Assembly (NCBI RefSeq): GCF_026151205.1
Contig: NC_087074.1
Location: 17,706,712 to 17,770,711, forward strand
DNA from: Bolinopsis microptera
Lineage: Eukaryota; Ctenophora; Tentaculata; Lobata; Bolinopsidae
Length of the DNA: 64,000 nucleotides
Direction of reading: 5' to 3'
A program made the position numbers and the translations under genes. Of the stretch, positions 56,641 to 64,000 are shown piece by piece (position 1 is the stretch's first letter; each line of letters opens with the position of its first letter). The notes under the pieces are model-generated. The model had not been told where the DNA came from. It searched no databases and saw nothing but the letters and a program-made list of their open reading frames with translations.

Positions 56641-59090
56641 ATATTTTGGCTCAGAATGATCAGGGTAGCATGAAACATGAACAAAAGTAATTTCTAGCGA
56701 AACTTTGAAAAATTTTGACTTAGAAAATTTTCGGTCCGAGTTATTCTCGATACGTACCTCTGAAAGCGGAGCTCCTGCTTCCGAGCTAGTATTGCGAAGG
56801 GGAGGCCTGCCTTCCGAGATCGCATTACAAAGGGGATCCCTCGAGTCCAAAATCGTATATCGAACTTCGAAAACCGAAAAAAATATTTTTGGCTCATAAT
56901 AATCAGGGTAGCATGAAACATGAACAAAAGTAGTTTCCAAGAAAACTTTGAAAATTTTTGACTTAGAAAATGTTCGGTCCGAGTCATTCTCGATATGTAC
57001 CTCTGAAAGCAGAGCTCCTGCTTCCGAGCTCGTATTGCGAAGGGGAGGCCTGCCTTCCGAGATCGCATTACAAAGGGGATCCCTCGAGTCCAAAATCGTA
57101 TATCGAACTTCGAAAACCGAAAAAAAATATTTTTGGCTCATAATAATCAGGGTACGGGTAAACCGCCCCTTAAACGTCACCTGTTTTTTGGGCCTAGATT
57201 GCCGAGTTAGGGCTAAATTTACAGGGTTCTGAAGTGTCTAGGAATAATATTTAAACCTTTTTCTAGCCTGCCAGGAAGATTTGGAGATTTGAAAATAAAA
57301 TCAGGTACAATTTTTTTGACGTTGAAATGGAGTCACTTTTAAAACACCACCCCTAAAATGTCAACTCTATATGTGTGATAATTACAAAATGTACAGGAGG
57401 CCTGATTTATCTTTTGTCACTAGTACTATTTGTTTTGTCTTATTAAAACATTAAGCTACTTGAAAACATTCACTCACTAAAGGAAGTACCTCAAAACCGT
57501 AATCACCCCCTAAAATGTCACGTGCACCACCCCTAAAACGTCAGCTAAAACAGGTTGTGTAGCACTCAGAATGTTGCTCAATTATTAATTTTAATCACTT
57601 CTAGGACAAATATAACCTATTTCTGAGAGGTGTCGACCAGAATTTCTCTCTCTGTTGAAAAAAAATGGTGGAATTTAGTCAATTTACTTTTTGTGACATT
57701 TTGGGGACTTTTTTTTTAATACCCAGAACTTACGGCAAAACAGTAACTCAGTCAACAAAATTTACACCTGTAGTTAGATTATCTAGTTATAAACTAACAA
57801 TTGGCACAAAAGAAATGGATTCAATGTGATTTTAACCTAGTGCAAATTGCATGTTTTAATTGCATTTTTTGGGATTTTTAACATCATCCTGCATTTTGGC
57901 AATTTTAGTGACCTGTAGTTAACTAAGCCAACCCAGTAATCGATCTGACCTTCTCTATAGACTAGATTTGACTGCTTTTAGCAAAATTCAATGTCAAAAA
58001 CTAATTTTTTGGTACTTACTAGTTTATGGTAAACCTATGATATGCCCCCTAAAATGTCATTTTTTTCTCCCCTAAAATGTCAAATTTGTATTTTGTTCGC
58101 ATGGTGTGCGATAATAGCTCTTGTTTTGGCACTTGTTAATTATTAACATCAACTATTAACGAAATGTGAGTATGCATTGCCTCTTAGGAAAAGCCTGAGT
58201 AATTTGATCAGGTTAAAATGACATTTTAGGGGGGATAATTAGACATTTTAGGGGATGTTTATTGCGATTAATAAAATAAAACTAATTCCTTGAGCTGCCA
58301 AAGCTTTCCAATATTACCATTAGATGCTAAATATGATGTTTAATAGGCTGGTACCTCCATTTTATGGTGCTTGTAGTCTCAAAGCCAGAATCTGATAAAA
58401 TTACATTTTAGGGGGCGGCCAGGTGACATTTTAGGGGAGGGTAGTAATATTGAGTAATGTATAACTTTCCATATCTCCAGTCATATGTACAAAGTTGCTA
58501 AAATATGTAAATATCACTATCCTAGACCAAAACCGAGTTAATATTAATGAATTCCAGAGTTATAAAATTGTGCGCTTTTTTTCAAAAGTAAAAAATTCGT
58601 ACAAAGTGAAAAAAATGCCCTTATGGCATCATTTAGATTCAATTTCAGGATGTGGCAGGGTCTGAATGATATTTTTTTATGTTTAGGAGTTACAAATGAT
58701 TAGGTAAGATACTTTCTAAGAAGATGGGATCCAATCAATCAAGAGTGGCGTTTTAGGGGTGGGTGACATTTTAGGGGCGGTTTACCCGTAGCATGAAACA
58801 TGAACAAAAGTAGTTTCGAAGAAAACTTTGAAAATTTTTGACTTAGAAAATTTTCGGTCCGAGTCATTCTCGATACGTACCTCTGAAAGCAGAGCTCCCG
58901 CTTCCGAGCTCGTATTGCAAAGGGGAGGCCTGCCTTCCGAGATCGCATTACAAAGGGGATCCCTCGAGTCCAAAATCGTATATCGAACTTCGAAAACCGA
59001 AAACGATATTTTTGGCTCATAATGATCAGGATAGCATGAAACATGAACAAAAGTAGTTTCCAAGAAAACTTTGAAAATTTTTGACTTTAA
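56600..59090. repeat. 243-bp tandem unit, three full copies, split by an insertion
   Basis: Units start GCATGAAACATGAACAAAAG at 56668, 56911 and 58791, with partial units before and after (next start 59034). Each holds TCGGTCCGAGTNATTCTCGA, GGAGGCCTGCCTTCCGAGAT and CAAAGGGGATCCCTCGAGTC. The length is 243 bp, a multiple of three, and frames stay open across units on both strands. The second copy's end at 57154 joins perfectly to 58791 once the TA-flanked element is removed. Confidence 0.88.
57155..58788. mobile_element. 1634-bp TA-flanked TIR element with motif arrays
   Basis: Ends CGGGTAAACCGCCCCT and AGGGGCGGTTTACCCG are perfect inverted repeats of 16 bp, flanked by the dinucleotide TA (57153-57154 and 58789-58790); the empty site is known from the neighbouring repeat copies. 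No transposase frame is present. CCCCTAAAATGTCA-type motifs recur about a dozen times. The TA duplication fits Tc1/mariner-type cut-and-paste movement; non-autonomous. Confidence 0.82.
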
Positions 59091-59289
59091 AGATTTTTGA
59101 CTGACAAAAATTTTCGGGAAAAAAATTTTTTTCCCAAAAATTTTTAGAAACCTAAATTAAAAAGTTGGCCCTTTTTGGCCCCTTCCCCAGATTTAATGGG
59201 GGGCGATGGCCAACCTGCCCCCCGCTTTCTACACCCCTGTATAAAACTCAACGTATGTAACGTTAGTTTTGCCCCACCCCACTTCCTCT

Positions 59290-62200
59290 CTTCCTGTAGC
59301 TTTTCTGGGTTAGGTGTGGCCCCTGGGAGTGGTCTGGATTTTAGCTGGATTTCGGTAATTTTGGGATGGGCGTGGCCCCTGGGAGTGGCCTGAGTGGGTT
59401 GAGAGGTCGAAACTTGATTTTTATGATGGTTTGGGACAGGTAGAACCCATTTTTAAACTAAAACATGTCCCACCTACCCCGGAACATAAAAGCACTACAG
59501 GGGTAAAGATTTTAAAGTCTGGATTTTAGCTGGATTTCGGTAATTTTGGGATGGGCGTGGCCCCTGGGAGTGGCCTGAGTGGGTTGAGAGGTCGAAACTT
59601 GATTTTTATGATGGTTTGGGACAGGTAGAACCCATTTTTAAACTAAAACATGTCCCACCTACCCCGGAACATAAAAGCACTACAGGGGTAAAGATTTTAA
59701 AGTCTGGATTTTAGCTGGATTTCGGTCATTTTGGGATGGGCGTGGCCCCTGGGAGTGGCCCGAGTGGGTTGAGAGGTCGAAACTTGATTTTTATGATGGT
59801 TTGGGACAGGTAGAACCCATTTTTAAACTAAAACATGTCCCACCTAGCCCGGAACACAAAAGCACTACAGGGGTAAAGATTTTAAAGTCTGGATTTTAGC
59901 TGGATTTCGGTAATTTTGGGATAGGCGTGGCCCCTGGGAGTGGCCTGAGTGGGTTGAGAGGTCGAAACTTGATTTTTATGATGGTTTGGGACAGGTAGAA
60001 CCCATTTTTAAACTAAAACATGTCCCACCTACCCCGGAACATAAAAGCACTACAGGGGTAAAGATTTTAAAGTCTGGATTTTAGCTGGATTTCGGTAATT
60101 TTGGGATGGGCGTGGCCCCTGGGAGTGGCCCGAGTGGGTTGAGAGGTCGAAACTTGATTTTTATGATGGTTTGGGACAGGTAGAACCCATTTTTAAACTA
60201 AAACATGTCCCACCTACCCCGGAACATAAAAGCACTACAGGGGTAAAGATTTTAAAGTCTGGATTTTAGCTGGATTTCGGTAATTTTGGGATGGGCGTGG
60301 CCCCTGGGAGTGGCCTGAGTGGGTTGAGAGGTCGAAACTTGATTTTTATGATGGTTTGGGACAGGTAGAACCCATTTTTAAACTAAAACATGTCCCACCT
60401 ACCCCGGAACATAAAAGCACTACAGGGGTAAAGATTTTAAAGTCTGGATTTTAGCTGGATTTCGGTAATTTTGGGATGGGCGTGGCCCCTGGGAGTGGCC
60501 TGAGTGGGTTGAGAGGTCGAAACTTGATTTTTATGATGGTTTGGGACAGGTAGAACCCATTTTTAAACTAAAACATGTCCCACCTACCCCGGAACATAAA
60601 AGCACTACAGGGGTAAAGATTTTAAAGTCTGGATTTTAGCTGGATTTCGGTAATTTTGGGATGGGCGTGGCCCCTGGCCCTGGGAGTGGCCTGAGTGGGT
60701 TGAGAGGTCGAAACTTGATTTTTATGATGGTTTGGGACAGGTAGAACCCATTTTTAAACTAAAACATGTCCCACCTACCCCGGAACATAAAAGCACTACA
60801 GGGGTAAAGATTTTAAAGTCTGGATTTTAGCTGGATTTCGGTAATTTTGGGATGGGCGTGGCCCCTGGGAGTGGCCTGAGTGGGTTGAGAGGTCGAAACT
60901 TGATTTTTATGATGGTTTGGGACAGGTAGAACCCATTTTTAAACTAAAACATGTCCCACCTACCCCGGAACATAAAAGCACTACAGGGGTAAAGATTTTA
61001 AAGTCTGGATTTTAGCTGGATTTCGGTAATTTTGGGATGGGCGTGGCCCCTGGGAGTGGCCTGAGTTGGTTGAGAGGTCGAAACTTGATTTTTTTGATGG
61101 TTTGGGACAGGTAGAACCCATTTTTAAACTAAAACATGTCCCACCTACCCCGGAACATAAAAGCACTACAGGGGTAAAGATTTTAAAGTCTGGATTTTAG
61201 CTGGATTTCGGTAATTTTGGGATGGGCGTAGCCCCTGGGAGTGGCCTGAGTGGGTTGAGAGGTCGAAACTTGATTTTTATGATGGTTTGGTACAGGTAGA
61301 ACCCATTTTTAAACTAAAACATGTCCCACCTACCCCGGAACATAAAAGCACTACAGGGGTAAAGATTTTAAAGTCTGGATTTTAGCTGGATTTCGGTAAT
61401 TTTGGGATGGGCGTGGCCCCTGGGAGTGGCCTGAGTGGGTTGAGAGGTCGAAACTTGATTTTAATGATGGTTTGGGTCAGGTAGAACCCATTTTTAAACT
61501 AAAACATGTCCCACCTACCCCGGAATATAAAAGCACTACAGGGGTAAAGATTTTAAAGTCTGGATTTTAGCTGGATTTCGGTAATTTTGGGATGGGCGTG
61601 GCCCCTGGCCCTGGGAGTGGCCTGAGTTGGTTGAGAGGTCGAAACTTGATTTTTATGATGGTTTGGGACAGGTAGAACCCATTTTTAAACTAAAACATGT
61701 CCCACCTACCCCGGAACATAAAAGCACTACAGGGGTAAAGATTTTAAAGTCTGGATTTTAGCTGGATTTCGGTAATTTTGGGATGGGCGTGGCCCCTGGG
61801 AGTGGCCTGAGTGGGTTGAGAGGTCGAAACCTGAATTTTATGATGGTTTGGGACAGGTAGAACCCATTTTTAAACTAAAACATGTCCCACCTACCCCGGA
61901 ACATAAAAGCACTACAGGGGTAAAGATTTTAAAGTCTGGATTTTAGCTGGATTTCGGTCATTTTGGGATGGGCGTGGCCCCTGGGAGTGGCCTGAGTGGG
62001 TTGAGAGGTCGAAACTTGATTTTTATGATGGTTTGGGACAGGCAGAACCCATTTTTAAACTAAAACATGTCCCACCTACCCCGGAACATAAAAGCACTAC
62101 AGGGGTAAAGATTTTAAAGTCTGGATTTTAGTTGGATTTCACTAATTTTGGGATGGGCGTGGCCCCTGGGAGTGGCCTGAGTGGGTTGAGAGGTCGAAAC

Positions 62201-62320
62201 TTGATTTTTATGATGGTTTGGGACAGGTAGAACCCATTTTAAAACTAAAACATGTCCCACCTACCCCGGAACATAAAAGCACTACAGGGGTAAAGATTCT
62301 CGATCTGGATTTTAGCTGGA
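59290..62320 (-). repeat. Right arm: about 16 copies of the 187-bp repeat, inverted
   Basis: Exact reverse complement of the left-arm unit, with the same internal variants. Two units carry an extra CCCTGG insertion (about 60675 and 61608). Degenerate units occur at both edges. Confidence 0.92.
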
Positions 62321-62875
62321 TTTCAGTAATTTTGGGATGGGCGTGGCCTCTGGGAGTGGCTTGAGTGGTTCAAGAGCTTAAAACTTGGTCTTTTCGATGG
62401 TTAGGGGTATGTACTACCTATTTAACCACCAAACATGTTTCAAATACTCAGCAACACAAATCCCCTTCAGGGCCCAGGGGTAAAGATTCTCATTCTGGAT
62501 TTTTAGGGATTTGTCACAGATTTCAAGCTATTCGGGATGGGCGGCCTGAGTGGGGTGGATGTGTTACTTAGATTTTCATATCTTATAAGTGTCTATAAAA
62601 GTATAAGTACGAGCAGTTTATTGAGACTTTTGACTTCTACCGTCGTAGCTTCTATAATGATAAATATTGTAACGTACGTGCGGCGCGCAAAATCCACTAC
62701 AAAATCCACTACAAAATTCAGGGAAACGTCTTCTGGCTAAGACGATTTTACTAGACATCTAGCTATTATTTTAGTTCGTGTGCGCGCGTTCATTGCATGC
62801 AGCGCGCGCTACACTGTACTGCATGAATAATCATAATTACTGGCCTCGTTGGTGTATAGGTATTCACAATTCAGT

Positions 62876-62945
62876 GTCGTAGGTTTAAATAAATAATAAT
62901 CTACCAAGACGCTCGCCCGAGTTGGACTCGTCGACGGTCTTGGAA
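62876..62945. mobile_element. Arm fragment of the palindromic-TIR family
   Basis: GTCGTAGGTTTAAATAAATA followed by CTACCAAGACGCTCGCCCGA and GTTGGACTCGTCGACGGTC matches the reverse complement of 35815-35882. Only this arm is present here, next to a MITE. Confidence 0.6.
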
Positions 62946-62985
62946 TATTTGGAATAAATAATTCAACGACCCAGCTCTCCGAAGG

Positions 62986-63292
62986 GGTGACCGACAACTG
63001 AACCCAATTGAACCTAGTTCCCACGCAGTTAACAGGCACCCAATCAGCTTAATTGGATGACCAATCAGCTTAAATCCCAAAACGACAACTGAACCCAGGT
63101 CATATCACAACTGCACCTAAATTGGAAATACGACATCTGAACCCAACGATCGGATTTTCAGGTTCTCCTTCTTCGCAGTTGGGTTCAGTTGTCGTTTCAA
63201 AGTTAATTAGGTAGACTGATTGGGTTTAAAATTATTTTCCCAAGCTACCCTGTCTCGGAAAAGTCCAAATTGGGTTCAGTTGTCCGGTAGCC
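62986..63292. mobile_element. 307-bp MITE with 9-bp target duplication
   Basis: Flanks carry CTCCGAAGG at 62977-62985 and 63293-63301. The ends GGTGACCGACAACTGAACCC and the reverse complement of GGCTACCGGACAACTGAACC are inverted repeats. Further ACAACTGAACCCA motifs lie inside in both orientations. A 9-bp duplication suggests the Mutator (MULE) group. Confidence 0.7.
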
Positions 63293-63527
63293 CTCCGAAG
63301 GTCACATATCTGGCAACCTTTATTAAATAAAAGTTCTAAACAAGGGATAGTTAAAAACAACGCCCAAGTCTAATCTTTCCCTAAAACAAATAACTAAATA
63401 TCAAAACTTCATTGTAATTTCTGCCAACCATGGTCACTTAATATAATCTTAAGTCTTAACGTGGGACACATTGTTGATTGTATGGTGGTTGGTTTGGGCT
63501 CGTGGATGTACTACTACTACTACTATG

Positions 63528-63839
63528 TCAGAAATAAGTCCGATCTACGCCAGACAACCCCCTCCATATATCCCTGTCCCGCATCAGGGTTCGCAGTTCC
63601 TCTTTAGAGTTTGTCCCAACTTCCTTAGGTAACATAGACAAGTAGCTTTGTCTTGGTCGGCCTTGCTGTGCTCTGCCATGCATAGGTTCCCATAAGACTA
63701 AATCACTGGCAAGTAGCTCAGGGTGTCTGATGCAGTGTCCCGCCATTTTTAGTCTCCTGCTTCGTAACTTGTTTGATAGCCTTGGTAGACTACCATACGA
63801 AGTTATATTGCTGACCTTGTCCTTCCGTGGATGTAACAC
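63528..63839 (-). pseudogene. RTE-like LINE C-terminal fragment
   Basis: Codes LSNKLRSRRLKMAGHCIRHP, LVLWEPMHG, RPRQSYLSMLPKEVGT and LRTLMRDRDIWRGL, the conserved C-terminal region of RTE-like LINE polyproteins and the same region as in the fragment at 18660-19045 but a different lineage. The polymerase core is not seen upstream (63840-64000), so only the end is present in this window. Confidence 0.75.
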
Positions 63840-64000
63840 TGATAAAGAAATGAATTAGCCAGATACTAGCTAGATGGGTGACTTTCATCGAGCGTGCTAA
63901 ATCACATTGGAACTTCGAGAAGGCCCTCAGAGTAGAGTGTTAGGAATTGTCCTTCAGAGCTATTTATAGAACGTGTCAATACTGACTGTTCACTAAAAAT

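Larger units (their letters stand above)
53325..62775. mobile_element. Foldback-like element with inverted tandem-repeat arms
   Basis: Outer ends are inverted copies: GTTTCCTTGATTTTTGTAGT near 53370-53390 against the reverse complement of the stretch at about 62700-62735. Inside, a roughly 187-bp repeat runs forward on the left (53400-55620) and in reverse complement on the right (59290-62300). The centre holds a 243-bp tandem unit split by a 1634-bp TA-flanked element. No transposase is seen. Long terminal inverted repeats made of tandem units are typical of foldback transposons. It lies in the PDHA intron or just downstream of the gene fragment. Confidence 0.7.

Overview
This is a window of animal nuclear DNA. 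It is AT-rich (by eye roughly 60-65% A+T), its genes have many short GT-AG introns, and it is heavily loaded with transposons. An innexin with the DDVWDQWN and YCWTQGIYT signatures, SLC25, TLC-domain, RZZ-complex and PDH genes, and CR1-like, RTE-like and R4/Dong-like retrotransposons point to an early-branching or marine invertebrate. A ctenophore is my best guess and a cnidarian my second; this is inference. I rebuilt gene models by hand. For five of them (serine protease, innexin, SLC25 carrier, MRM3-like methyltransferase, 6-phosphogluconolactonase) and the TLC gene, every splice phase agrees and the summed coding length is an exact multiple of three.

Layout. 2641-6851 (-): secreted trypsin-like protease with CUB and LDLa modules. 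8603-10138 (+): single-exon acidic repeat protein with one membrane segment. 10931-14052 (-): 361-aa innexin in 8 exons. 15939-33582 (-): a pyrimidine-nucleotide-carrier-like SLC25A33/36 gene in 10 exons, swollen by nested transposons. 35.1-37.3 kb: small inverted-repeat elements. 37770-39333 (+): MRM3-like mitochondrial rRNA methyltransferase. 40162-41505 (+): 6-phosphogluconolactonase. 42001-44107 (+): ZW10, almost intronless, with one frameshift. 44622-46454 (+): TLCD3/FAM57-like TLC protein. 47.1-49.3 kb (-): decayed CR1-like LINE. 49.6-50.4 kb (+): decayed C2H2 zinc-finger gene. 50890-52902 and beyond (+): pyruvate dehydrogenase E1-alpha, first six exons only. A tRNA-Gly(CCC) lies just inside the next intron, followed by about 9.4 kb of foldback element with long inverted arms of a ~187-bp tandem repeat.

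The most unusual region is the SLC25 carrier gene. (1) A 3375-bp element with terminal inverted repeats and a 7-bp target duplication sits inside its last coding exon; removing it and one duplication restores a continuous 323-aa frame. (2) Introns 6 and 7 both begin with tandem copies of their own 5' splice site: a 19-bp minisatellite of about 19 units with roughly 14 GTAAGT sites, and a second set of four to five copies. (3) The second set is split by a CR1-like LINE, whose TTA-repeat tail has in turn been entered by an intact R4/Dong-like retrotransposon with a 10-bp target duplication. On the right, the foldback element contains a 243-bp tandem unit that is itself split by a 1634-bp TA-flanked element full of oriented CCCCTAAAATGTCA motifs. 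Together these show several layers of nested insertion inside introns, and one insertion inside an exon, of housekeeping genes.
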